A DNA stretch of 64,000 nucleotides from Limnochorda sp. L945t (GTDB taxonomy: Bacteria; Bacillota; Limnochordia; Limnochordales; Geochordaceae). The stretch spans positions 2,635,722-2,699,721 of the forward strand of contig NZ_CP141615.1 of NCBI RefSeq assembly GCF_035593305.1, in the 5' to 3' direction. How positions within the stretch are numbered: position 1 is the stretch's first letter; every line of letters starts with the position of its first letter. The translations under genes were made by a program, and so were the position numbers. The notes under the pieces were generated by a model that was not told where the DNA came from, did no database searches, and saw only the letters and a list, made by a program, of their open reading frames with translations. Shown here in pieces: positions 17,968 through 26,382 of this stretch.

Positions 17968-20661
17968 TCAGGCCGCATAGATTTTCACTTTCACTGCCGT
18001 GTCTAGCCCGCCTGTCATGGGTTCGAACGTACCGTCGTCGATGGGAACCAGCCTGTTGAAATTGGTCCCTTCCAGAGCCATGGGGTTCAGGCCGGAAGAG
18101 CTCCGCTTCAGTCCGCCCGGGAACCCGACGACTTCGGGATGGATCGCTTCGGTTAGCCGTACCCGGGCCTGCGTGCGTCCGTATGGAGACTCTACCCAAA
18201 CCACTTGGCCGTCCTGGAGGCCTTTCGCCTTCGCGGTGGATCGGTTCAAGAGCACCACGAACTGGTACGGATCAACGTGCCTGGCGATGTCGAAGAGCAG
18301 CGCGTTGCTCTGCACCCAGCTCAGATCGAACATGTATGGCGGCGTTCGCCACACGACTGCATAGAGATCGAACTCCGCCGGTGCGGCCGCAGCAGTGCTG
18401 GGCCTCCATACGGGTAGAGCCTGATAGTAGGACAGGAAGTCCTCCAAGTCCCATCCGGGCATGGTGATACCCAGCTTGCCGAAATTCTCCCGAATGGTGT
18501 GGGCCGTGCGCTTCAGCACTTCTCGGTACAAGACGTAACGAGTCTTGCCCATGGGATTGTAATGGTAGTTATAGCTTTCCCTGGCAGGCGCCTTCTCCAG
18601 CTCGAATCCGTGCTGCTCCCAGAAGTCATAACCTTTGCCCGTGACCGACTTCAGACGGCGCTCCAGCAGCTCCACGTAGTTGTAGCGCTTGTTTGGGTCT
18701 ATCCGGTATTCCGGCTTCAGCTGCCGGTTGATCATTCCGTTGAGCCCTCTCTCACCGGTCAGCACGCCGGCCGCTTCCGCCAGGTCCAGGATGATATCGT
18801 CAGCGTTCTTCGTATCGTATAGAGGCTTCACAGCAGGAATGTTCACCATCACGCCCGTCAAGCCGATGTTGCCACTGTCCACGATCTTCGGCCTCATCTC
18901 GGGGCTGTGCGGCTCGTTGATGTTGGCGAAGTGTCGCTCCAAAACGGCGTGCTCCGGAAGGATGACATCCGACAGCATTGCATTCTCGCCCATCGTCGCC
19001 TCGATGGATACGATGAAAGGAATCTTGAGGAGAGCGGATTCGATCCTTTCCGGAGTACCGCCCTTGTTGAAGTGGCTGCCTCCGTAGAAGATGGCCAGCT
19101 CCAGCGGGTAATCGAGGCCGTACTTGGACGGATCCTCGAGGGCTTTGATCACGTTGAACCCGATGTTGTGCCGGTGCGGATACAGCGAGGCCAGATCGTA
19201 CGAGTCAGGGGGGAACTTCCACGGAAACGGACCCGGCTGCAACCCCGGTCCCCTGTACAGGGCCACGGTACCATCCTCGTCTGGCCTATTGAACGGCCCG
19301 AACCCGGATCCGAGCCGGCCTCCGGGGACATCCATCGCTCCCACGAGCTCACAGAGCACGACTGCTGCCCAGGAAGACAGGTGGCCGTTCTTGCGGTTCG
19401 TGACCCCTCGGTTGACGTTGATGGCGACGGGGCGCAGCGGGAACGTTTCGCCGTCGATGGTGATGGTGGCTCCGATGCTCGCCTGGTCCACGAATTCATT
19501 GGCGAGGCGACGAATCGTCGCGGCCGGCACCGTCGTGATCCCCTCGGCCCATTCCGGGGTCTTGTCTTGCACGTGGTCCATCAATAGCTGGAAGGCCGGG
19601 CGAGCCGCAACGCCGCGCACGTCGTACGTCCCGGTGAGAGCCGGATCCTTCAGGCCGGGGTCATCGAATGGCTTGGGGCGACCGTCCGCCATGTCCCAAA
19701 CGAGCGGCTTGTTGCTCGTCCGGTCCCGCACGTACAGTTCATCCGGCCCGATCAGATACGGAGCATTGCTCCGGTGCTTCAGGAACTCGATATCGTACTC
19801 CTTTCGTTCGAACAGGATGACGTGCATCATCCCTAGAAAGAAAGCCAGGTCGGTTCCCGGCCTGATGGGGATCCACTCGTCGGCCTTGGCTGCCTCCGGC
19901 GAAAGCCTCGGGTCGACGACGACGAAACGCATCCCGCGCTCCCTGGCCCGGAAGAAGGGTCCCTGCGTCCCCTGCGCCTCTCCGAAGTTACCGCCCGTGC
20001 CACGACCTACGGCGATGAGGAGCCGGCAGTATTCGACATCGGCCCGGTCCATCATCGTGCCGTGGCCGAAGAAGTTGTGGAAGTGCGTAGAGCATATGGA
20101 GCCGCTGGTAGTGATCCCATTCGGCGTCCCGAGCGCCCCTGCAAGGAGTCGCGCGTATTGCGAGCCATCCGCACCGAACCCGGTGAAGATCGCTATCCTC
20201 CTGGGATCCCGGGCGAGGATGTCGCGGATGCGTTTCCCCACCAGATCGAGGGCCTCCTCCCAGGATGCCTCCTTCCATTGGGGATCCACGTTGAGCCCCT
20301 TCTTTGGATTAGTTCTCACCAGGGGCTTCTTCAATCGGTAGGGGTCATAAAGGTTCATGATGAGGCCGTGGCCCCGAATACAGAGGGCGCCCTGGTTCAC
20401 GTCGCAATCCTTGGCACCCTCGACCAGGGTGACGATCCCGTTTTGCACATGCACCCGCGTGGCGCAAAAATACGTGTGGCACATGCGACAGACTCCGTAC
20501 TTGACTTCCTCACTCTGTGGCTGCACCGGAGCACCCGTGGCTGCGGAGACGATGCGCCTGTAGGTACCACCACCCAGGGTGCCCGCGACCGCAGCCAACG
20601 CTCCCGTCGCCTTGACGAAATTCCGTCTCGAGACGCGATGAGTCACAGTAGCCATCGTCAA
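17968..20661 (-). CDS. TAT-exported molybdopterin oxidoreductase, catalytic subunit
   Basis: The 897-residue protein of the DMSO-reductase superfamily has a twin-arginine signal (SRRNFVKATGALAAVAG) at residues 10-27. A cluster motif of form Cx2Cx4Cx27C spans residues 58-94, and the likely molybdenum ligand is the cysteine in TSGSICSTHFHNF. WIPIRPGTDLAFFLGMMHVI and PGGRLGSGFGPF are family blocks. Substrate is not settled: polysulfide, thiosulfate, tetrathionate or arsenate reductases all share this layout. The TTG at 20661 has a GGGAGGG site nine bases upstream; an ATG at 20655 is the alternative. It is preceded by its chaperone gene and followed by B and C subunits. Confidence 0.92.
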   Translation of the reverse strand: MTMATVTHRVSRRNFVKATGALAAVAGTLGGGTYRRIVSAATGAPVQPQSEEVKYGVCRMCHTYFCATRVHVQNGIVTLVEGAKDCDVNQGALCIRGHGLIMNLYDPYRLKKPLVRTNPKKGLNVDPQWKEASWEEALDLVGKRIRDILARDPRRIAIFTGFGADGSQYARLLAGALGTPNGITTSGSICSTHFHNFFGHGTMMDRADVEYCRLLIAVGRGTGGNFGEAQGTQGPFFRARERGMRFVVVDPRLSPEAAKADEWIPIRPGTDLAFFLGMMHVILFERKEYDIEFLKHRSNAPYLIGPDELYVRDRTSNKPLVWDMADGRPKPFDDPGLKDPALTGTYDVRGVAARPAFQLLMDHVQDKTPEWAEGITTVPAATIRRLANEFVDQASIGATITIDGETFPLRPVAINVNRGVTNRKNGHLSSWAAVVLCELVGAMDVPGGRLGSGFGPFNRPDEDGTVALYRGPGLQPGPFPWKFPPDSYDLASLYPHRHNIGFNVIKALEDPSKYGLDYPLELAIFYGGSHFNKGGTPERIESALLKIPFIVSIEATMGENAMLSDVILPEHAVLERHFANINEPHSPEMRPKIVDSGNIGLTGVMVNIPAVKPLYDTKNADDIILDLAEAAGVLTGERGLNGMINRQLKPEYRIDPNKRYNYVELLERRLKSVTGKGYDFWEQHGFELEKAPARESYNYHYNPMGKTRYVLYREVLKRTAHTIRENFGKLGITMPGWDLEDFLSYYQALPVWRPSTAAAAPAEFDLYAVVWRTPPYMFDLSWVQSNALLFDIARHVDPYQFVVLLNRSTAKAKGLQDGQVVWVESPYGRTQARVRLTEAIHPEVVGFPGGLKRSSSGLNPMALEGTNFNRLVPIDDGTFEPMTGGLDTAVKVKIYAA

Positions 20662-20749
20662 TGTATCCGGCCCTCCCTTGCTCTACCGGCACGCCGGCCG
20701 CCGATTACGTCGTCTCCCCGTATTGCCCTTACGAATGCACTCCGAACCA

Positions 20750-21949
20750 TCAGCGTGTCCGTTCCTTCAGGCCACCCCGGTTGGACGTCTGGGTCTCACC
20801 CGAGCTTCGCAACAACTCCCTCTCGAGCGGAAGAGACTCCACCTCTTGCCCGACGAACCCTTTGGTGATCAGGGCGATGCCCCGGTAGAAATCCAGCTTC
20901 GCCTCTCTTTCCATGAGTTCGCAAAAACGCGGTATCCAGCGCGCCGCGTGCGCGCTCAAGAATCCCTCCTGCATCTCCAGAGCCTCGATGGCCTTGTCGG
21001 CATCCCCCGCCCTCCATGCCTCAGCCTCGCGTTCCGCCAGGTACCGCAGGAAATCAAGCTCGTAGCCGATGAAGTCCGGCTGGTCGCGGGCCGCCTCCGG
21101 CAGGCCAACGCCGGCCTCGGCGTACGCTTTGACCACATCCACGGTGGCCTGCATCCGGGGCTGGTGGTCAGAGCCCACATAGACCGACTCATAGGGGGGT
21201 GGCGGCCCATACCCTGGCCGGATACCGCGCAAGAGCCGGGTCCTGTCCACCGCCAGCGCGGTCTTGAGCCCCTCCACCTCCTGTCCCTGCACAGCCCGCA
21301 CGAACTCCGCCACCAGCCGCGCGCCTTCCCGTACCTCGGGCCAGATCCCTTCCTGCGCCGAAAGACCCTCGAGTTCCGAGACCAGGGCCGGGTCACGGAG
21401 CTTCGCGGCGAACCCGTCGTCTGGAAGTTGGTTGTAAACCGAGGCGAGAAACCCGTAAATGCGGCTGCGGTTCTCGGCCAGCTTGGCCAGCTCGTCATGT
21501 GTGGGCGGGACGCTGTCTGCTGCGCCGCACCCCGCCCCTGTACCGCACTCGTCGACACCGTTTGTCCTGCCGGCACCGTTACCCTTGAGGCTCTCCATCA
21601 GGTCTGATACCCCTCCCACGACGCGCCGACGCCCACGGAAAACGAGCAGCGTATTGTCCCGTAAATTGAGCCCAACCACGGTGGCCGACAGGTGCTCCTT
21701 CATCACCCGGGCAGCAACTTGGGCGGGGTCGACTCTGGAATCGGTGCAATCCACCACGAGGCAATCCGCGCCCGTCTTACGCGCGCGTTCGAGGGCCTGC
21801 TCCACGTCGGACTCTTGGGCCACGACCTCGATGCCGGAGGCCTCCGCAAGCAGGCGTTCGAGGCCCTTGCGGAAAAGGGCGCGCTTTGAACAAATGATAA
21901 CCCGTACCAGGCGGACTCGCCTCTTCCCCCGCCGACGCGCCCATGCCAA
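20750..21949 (-). CDS. Pseudo-receiver domain fused to a TorD-family chaperone
   Basis: Residues 12-125 resemble a NarL-type receiver: LFRKGLERLLAEASGIEVV parallels LFRKGLAALFNRRPGFVVV in the regulator at 22123-22899. The acidic pair that should bind magnesium is replaced (IICSKRALF instead of LLVDDHVLF), though an aspartate remains in LVVDCTDS. Residues about 150-395 are an all-helical TorD/DmsD-like domain (NRSRIYGFLASVYNQLPDD; PDFIGYELDFLRYLAERE), the kind that binds TAT signals and guards cofactor loading of molybdoenzymes. There is no DNA-binding domain. The start is a TTG and is uncertain. A stop-to-start gap of 88 bases separates it from the oxidoreductase gene it presumably serves. 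Confidence 0.85.
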   Translation of the reverse strand: MAWARRRGKRRVRLVRVIICSKRALFRKGLERLLAEASGIEVVAQESDVEQALERARKTGADCLVVDCTDSRVDPAQVAARVMKEHLSATVVGLNLRDNTLLVFRGRRRVVGGVSDLMESLKGNGAGRTNGVDECGTGAGCGAADSVPPTHDELAKLAENRSRIYGFLASVYNQLPDDGFAAKLRDPALVSELEGLSAQEGIWPEVREGARLVAEFVRAVQGQEVEGLKTALAVDRTRLLRGIRPGYGPPPPYESVYVGSDHQPRMQATVDVVKAYAEAGVGLPEAARDQPDFIGYELDFLRYLAEREAEAWRAGDADKAIEALEMQEGFLSAHAARWIPRFCELMEREAKLDFYRGIALITKGFVGQEVESLPLERELLRSSGETQTSNRGGLKERTR

Positions 21950-22062
21950 TCAAGGACCTTGTAGCATTTCCGGGGCCCGGCCACCACACCGCACCGGCGG
22001 AGGTGGACAGAAAAAGGGAGCTACTCTGGGATAGCCCCCTTGAACCAAGGAACCGGAGCCGC

Positions 22063-22110
22063 CTAACCCGATCGGGCTAGCCCATGTCCGAACCGGGTAC
22101 CCGAACGGGT
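22063..22110 (-). promoter_or_regulatory. Palindromic candidate operators upstream of the oxidoreductase operon
   Basis: CTAACCCGATCGGGCTAG at 22063-22080 is an 18-base palindrome with one mismatched pair. ACCCGAACGGGT at 22099-22110 is a second inverted repeat with five-base arms, and a GGGTACCC palindrome overlaps its left arm. They fill the 173-base gap between the regulator gene and the chaperone fusion, where the operon promoter should lie. Binding by the adjacent NarL-type regulator is an inference. Confidence 0.5.
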
Positions 22111-22122
22111 CGACCCTGTCTC

Positions 22123-22899
22123 CTATGAGGCCGGCCCGGGGGTCCGGCTTGCTCTCCCGTCTCCTTCCCCCTCGTTGACCAGCCCCTTTTGCACCGCGTG
22201 CACCGCTAACTGGATGCGGTTGGTCAGGTGCAGTTTCTCTAAAATGTTGCGCAGATGGATCTTCACGGTGTTTTCTGCAATCCCGAGCCCTGCGGCAATC
22301 TCCTTGTTCGTCAGTCCCCGCGCTACGAGCCGAAGGACCTCCGACTCCCGTGGCGTCAGCGCCTCGGGCGGAGGCTGGGTCTGGTCGGGGCCTGCTTCGT
22401 CGCGCCGGCGCAGCTCGTCCAGGATCCGCGCCGCGATGGGCCCGGAAAGCCGGGGCTTCCCCTGGTGCACCTCCTCGATGACCTCATAGAGCTCCTCCGG
22501 CTCCGCGTCTTTGAGGAGGTAGCCATCCGCGCCGCACTTGATGGCGGCGAAAAGGTCCCGGTCGTCGTCGGAAACCGTGAGCATCACGACGTGGACGCGG
22601 GGCGTGTGGCGCTTGATGACGCGGGTCGCCTCGATCCCGCTCACGGTGGGCAGCCCGATATCCATCAGGATGACGTCCGGCATGGTCTGACTGGCGAGCG
22701 CAATCGCCTCGCTGCCATCCCCCGCCTCCCCCACGACCACGAAACCGGGACGGCGGTTGAAGAGGGCCGCGAGGCCCTTGCGGAACAACACGTGGTCATC
22801 CACCAGGAGCACTTTGACGGGTTGTGCAGGTGATACCGCCTCTGCCGCCCCGGTGGGAGCGGGGATTCCCGCGCGCTCCGCTGAATCCATGCCCATCAT
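22123..22899 (-). CDS. NarL/FixJ-family response regulator
   Basis: The 258-residue protein has an intact receiver: VDDHVLF acidic pair, phosphoacceptor aspartate in VILMDIGLP, the conserved threonine in MLTVSDD and lysine in LLKDAEP. The C-terminal LuxR-type helix-turn-helix reads LTPRESEVLRLVARGLTNKE, then AENTVKIHLRNILEKL. The ATG at 22899 overlaps the kinase stop as ATGA; ATGs at 22896 and 22890 are also in frame. It should be phosphorylated by the heme-bearing kinase and control the operon downstream. Confidence 0.95.
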   Translation of the reverse strand: MMGMDSAERAGIPAPTGAAEAVSPAQPVKVLLVDDHVLFRKGLAALFNRRPGFVVVGEAGDGSEAIALASQTMPDVILMDIGLPTVSGIEATRVIKRHTPRVHVVMLTVSDDDRDLFAAIKCGADGYLLKDAEPEELYEVIEEVHQGKPRLSGPIAARILDELRRRDEAGPDQTQPPPEALTPRESEVLRLVARGLTNKEIAAGLGIAENTVKIHLRNILEKLHLTNRIQLAVHAVQKGLVNEGEGDGRASRTPGPAS

Positions 22900-24452
22900 C
22901 CTTTCCCCGCTCCGGGAACGAGCATGACGATGCGGGTTCCCTCGCGCGGCCGGGAATGCACTTCGAGCCGCCCGCCGATGCCTTCCAGCCGCTCCCGCAT
23001 GATCCGTAGCCCGAACCCGTGGCCGCTGTTCCCTGCAGTTCGGGCCGGATCGAAGCCCCGTCCGTCGTCTTCGACGGTGATGCGGAGGCCTCCCTCGCTC
23101 GGGATCTCGAAAACCACCCGGACGAGACGGGCGGCTGCGTGGCGGCCCGCGTTGGAAAGCGCTTCCTGAATCGCCCTGAGCAACTCTGCCTCCACCTCGG
23201 GCGGGAGTGGAGGCACAACCCCGCCTCGCTCCACCAGGTCGACCTCCACGCCGTACCGGGTGCGGCAGGCGTCCAGGCACTCCCGGACGGCCGCCACCAG
23301 GCCCCTGGACGGCGTGGCAGACAGGCGCAGGTTGAAGATGGTCTCCCTCAGCCCGAGGTGTGCACTCTGTACCAGCTCTTTCATCTCCCATAACTCGGCC
23401 CGGGCCTCGTCACGCCGCCCGGCCGCGAGATGACCCTCCAGGACCGCCAGGTCGAGCTTGACACAGGAGAGCACCTGGGCGAGCCGGTCGTGGAGTTCCC
23501 GAGCCAGGCGGTCACGCTCCTGCAGGGCTGCCACCCGCCGGCTTTCCCCCTCCCTCTCCTCGAGCAAGGTCTTCAACCGCCGCCGCATGAATTCCAGTTC
23601 CCGCGCCAGCAAACCCACCTCGTCGTCGCCCGCAAGGGGCACTTCGTGCTCGAGGTCTCCCGCCCCGATCGTTCGAGCCGCCAGGGCGAGTCGCCGCACC
23701 GGCCGCGTCACCATTCCGTCGAGGGCAAACACCAGGAGCCCGCCCAGCAACAGGACCGATATCCCTGCGGCCGCCGCCAGCGGAGGAAGCCCGGCGCCGA
23801 CCTGGGCCAGAAGGCCCTCTACCGAGCTTTCCACCATGAGCACCCCAAGTACGGGTGCCCCGGGGTCGTGGCACGACCGGCAGGCCGGCGCGTTGAGGAT
23901 GGGCTTGACGCTCACCACCCGGTCGTGGCGCTGCCCTGTGGGTACCAGCACCGACCCGGCTCCCGGTGGTCCCGGCGTGCCATGGCACTCACGACAGCCC
24001 GCGTCCGTCTTGTCCAGGATCGTGCCCACCTCGTCCGGTACCGAGCTGAGCCTGACGGCCCCGCCGGTGTCCAGCACGCGAACCTTTTCAAGGTTACCTT
24101 CGCTCACCAGAGACTCTACGATACGGGCGGCCATGGCGCGGTCGTTGCGGAGCATGGCATGCTCGAGGCTGGCCTCGACCAGGCGCGCGACGGTCTCCGC
24201 CGAGCGCAGATTGACCCGCAGGAGCTCGCGGCGGTGAACATAGCCGAGGAGGACCAAAGACAAAAGGGCTCCAACCAAGCAAGTTGAAATCGTAATGGTG
24301 AGAATCCGCAACAGCAAGACCGGCCGCCGGCTCGCATCGGTCAGGGACGAGGCCAATGCCCGGTACGACGCGACACCCGGCGTGCCGGCCTGCCAGCGTA
24401 AGCGCCCCTCGTTCCCGCCTCCCGGAGAGCCGGGGGTCTTCCGCAGCCCCAT
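22896..24452 (-). CDS. Sensor histidine kinase with two c-type heme motifs (NarX-like layout)
   Basis: The 518-residue kinase has a first membrane helix at about 47-69 and a second at 222-243. The region between them, predicted outside the cytoplasm, contains two CxxCH heme-attachment motifs, CRECH at 153-157 and CRSCH at 191-195. A HAMP linker follows (244-298), then a HisKA_3 dimerisation helix with His321 in LARELHDRLAQ, and an ATPase domain with EALSNAGRHA and EDDGRGFD. A sensor with covalent hemes suggests redox or ligand (for example NO or acceptor) sensing. The ATG at 24452 is chosen for its GAGGACGG site; longer starts add only a proline-rich unmatched stretch. Coupled to the regulator by ATGA overlap. 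Confidence 0.9.
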   Translation of the reverse strand: MGLRKTPGSPGGGNEGRLRWQAGTPGVASYRALASSLTDASRRPVLLLRILTITISTCLVGALLSLVLLGYVHRRELLRVNLRSAETVARLVEASLEHAMLRNDRAMAARIVESLVSEGNLEKVRVLDTGGAVRLSSVPDEVGTILDKTDAGCRECHGTPGPPGAGSVLVPTGQRHDRVVSVKPILNAPACRSCHDPGAPVLGVLMVESSVEGLLAQVGAGLPPLAAAAGISVLLLGGLLVFALDGMVTRPVRRLALAARTIGAGDLEHEVPLAGDDEVGLLARELEFMRRRLKTLLEEREGESRRVAALQERDRLARELHDRLAQVLSCVKLDLAVLEGHLAAGRRDEARAELWEMKELVQSAHLGLRETIFNLRLSATPSRGLVAAVRECLDACRTRYGVEVDLVERGGVVPPLPPEVEAELLRAIQEALSNAGRHAAARLVRVVFEIPSEGGLRITVEDDGRGFDPARTAGNSGHGFGLRIMRERLEGIGGRLEVHSRPREGTRIVMLVPGAGKG

Positions 24453-24775
24453 TGCGACCGTCCTCTGGCACAGGGGCTTCAACAGAGTCGGAACCAATCC
24501 TCTCGAGCCTTGTCCCCTGCGCGGCTTCGCCCTCCGTGACCCCGGGGTCGCCCCGCAGGGGCAGTGCCGACTCCGATTCCGGCAAGATGATGCAAGCGGG
24601 TGGAGGGAACAAACGTAAGGGGACGAATTACGTTTCCCACCAACACACAGGCTTCCCACAAGGGGCGTGAGACAGTGTCATCATGAGCTCATCGGCCTGG
24701 TCGAGCGCCCGGAGGAATCTTTCCGGGACACGTGAACTCGTTTCTCCCACACGGGACCGGTAGGAGGCGAGATCG
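24453..24775. promoter_or_regulatory. Divergent regulatory region between the kinase and dctP
   Basis: A 323-base gap serves both the kinase (leftward) and the TRAP operon (rightward). AAACGTAA at 24611-24618 and TTACGTTT at 24628-24635 form a perfect inverted repeat with a nine-base spacer. ATGAGCTCAT at 24683-24692 is a ten-base palindrome. AGGAGG eight bases before 24776 is the dctP ribosome site. I could not fix convincing -35/-10 pairs. Confidence 0.5.
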
Positions 24776-25801
24776 ATGAAGCGGTGGGTTTCCCTGCTCG
24801 CAGGCGTCCTTTCAGTAGTGCTCTTCATCGCACTCTTGTCCCCGGCGGCGGCAGATGCCGCGGCGGCCGCGTTGAAGGCGGAGTACCGGCTGACCCACAA
24901 CACCGCGGACACCACGACGTGGCACAAGGGGGCGGTCCGCTTCGCGGAGCTGGTGCGCGAACGGACAGGCGGCAAGGTGAACATCCGGGTCTACCCTAAC
25001 GCCATCCTGACGGGCGGCGACCAGATGCGCCAGGCGGACATGGCGGCCCGGGGCGTGATCGACTTCGTGCTTACCTCCACGCTCAACATTACGCCGCTCA
25101 TCCCGCAGTTCGCCGTCGTGTCGCTCCCCTACCTCTTCAACGGGTATGCCGACGTGGACAGGGCGTTCTCCGGGCCTGCCGGCAAGCGACTGGACGAGAT
25201 CATGGCCAGGTACGGCCTGGTCAACCTCGCCTGGGGCGAAAACGGCTTTCGCGAGCTGACCAACTCTGTGCGCCCCATCCGCACGCCGGCCGACTTGAAG
25301 GGCCTGAAGATCCGTGTGGCGGTGCCCATCCAGGTGGACATCCTCAACGCGCTCGGGGCGAACGCCATCCAGATGCAGTGGGGCGAAGTCTACACGGCGC
25401 TCCAGCAAAAGGTCATCGACGGCCAGGAGAACCCCATCGGCGCCGTCATCATTCCCCAGCGAGTCTACGAGGTCCAGAAGTACATGACGGTCTGGCACTA
25501 CTCCTACGACGCGCTCTTCCTGGCGGTAGGCAAGCCCACGTGGGACAGCTTCCCGCCCGACATCCAGCAGGTCATCCGCCAGGCGGCGAAAGAGGCCATG
25601 CAGTATCAGGTCGAGATCAGCAGGCAGGATACCGCAAGCGGGGTCGATTTTCTGCGGAAGCAGGGGATGGAGGTCTACGAGCCCACGCCCGCGGAGATCC
25701 AGCCGTTCCGGGATGCCGCGAAGCCGGCCTTTGACAAGTGGGCGGCGCGGGTGGGTCCCGACCTCGTCGCCTTGTTCGAACAGGCACGGGAAGCCCGATG
25801 A
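24776..25801 (+). CDS. dctP: TRAP transporter solute-binding protein DctP
   Basis: An exported binding protein that delivers a carboxylate solute to the DctQM membrane complex. Of 341 residues, the first 26 form a signal peptide (KRW then a hydrophobic run ending AAADA). The mature part has YRLTHNTADTTTWHKGA, VRVYPN-type strands, and LKGLKIRV with the arginine that usually binds the substrate carboxyl group. The family is DctP/SiaP-like (Pfam DctP). The stop overlaps dctQ as ATGA. Substrate is not determined. Confidence 0.93.
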   Translation: MKRWVSLLAGVLSVVLFIALLSPAAADAAAAALKAEYRLTHNTADTTTWHKGAVRFAELVRERTGGKVNIRVYPNAILTGGDQMRQADMAARGVIDFVLTSTLNITPLIPQFAVVSLPYLFNGYADVDRAFSGPAGKRLDEIMARYGLVNLAWGENGFRELTNSVRPIRTPADLKGLKIRVAVPIQVDILNALGANAIQMQWGEVYTALQQKVIDGQENPIGAVIIPQRVYEVQKYMTVWHYSYDALFLAVGKPTWDSFPPDIQQVIRQAAKEAMQYQVEISRQDTASGVDFLRKQGMEVYEPTPAEIQPFRDAAKPAFDKWAARVGPDLVALFEQAREAR

Positions 25802-26382
25802 TCAGCCGGGTCTCGGCCGAGCAGGGCGTTGCCAGGGGTAGCGCCAGGGCGGCCCCCCGCCCCCACGCCGCGACGCTTCTCCTGGCGCGGGCGCTCGACC
25901 ACCTGGAGGAAGGCGTGGTTGCGGGCCTGCTGGGCTTCATGGTCATCCTTGCCTTTGCCAACGTGGTGGTGCGGTACCTGACGACCTCGTCGCTCGCCTT
26001 CTCGGAAGAGCTGCTCATCAACCTTTTCGTGTGGCTCTCGCTATTCGGAGCAGCCATTGCGGTTCGCAGGAAGGCGCACGCCGCCGTGACGATGCTGGTG
26101 GACCGGCTGCCCGCGCCCTTTCGGCCGGCGGTTCGGGTCGCCGCGTACGGATTGTCGCTTCTCGCCACGGGCCTGATGGTGATGCAGGGGTGGGCACTCG
26201 TGAGTTACCAGCGCGCGATGGGCGTCGAGACGTACTCCATGTCCCTCCCGATGTGGTGGTTCTCGCTCGGCATCCCGGTCGGCGGCGTCGTCATCGCCAT
26301 CCGCATCGTCGAGGCAGCCTGGAAGGAGCTGCGGGACGGTGCGGCACACCAGGGCGGCGCGGGAGGGGAGAGGTCGTCATGA
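25798..26382 (+). CDS. dctQ: TRAP transporter small permease DctQ
   Basis: The 194-residue protein has four hydrophobic helices after a cytoplasmic N-terminus. The motif FSEELLINLFVWLSLFGAAI near the second helix and RRKAHAAVTMLVDRLP after it are typical of the DctQ subunit, which clasps the large permease. It starts within the dctP stop codon and ends within the dctM start codon, so the three are translationally coupled. Confidence 0.92.
   Translation: MISRVSAEQGVARGSARAAPRPHAATLLLARALDHLEEGVVAGLLGFMVILAFANVVVRYLTTSSLAFSEELLINLFVWLSLFGAAIAVRRKAHAAVTMLVDRLPAPFRPAVRVAAYGLSLLATGLMVMQGWALVSYQRAMGVETYSMSLPMWWFSLGIPVGGVVIAIRIVEAAWKELRDGAAHQGGAGGERSS

Noticed and set aside
24460-24659. Longer start for the heme kinase
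   Set aside because: The extra residues are Pro/Arg-rich with no match, and the ATG at 24452 has a good ribosome site.
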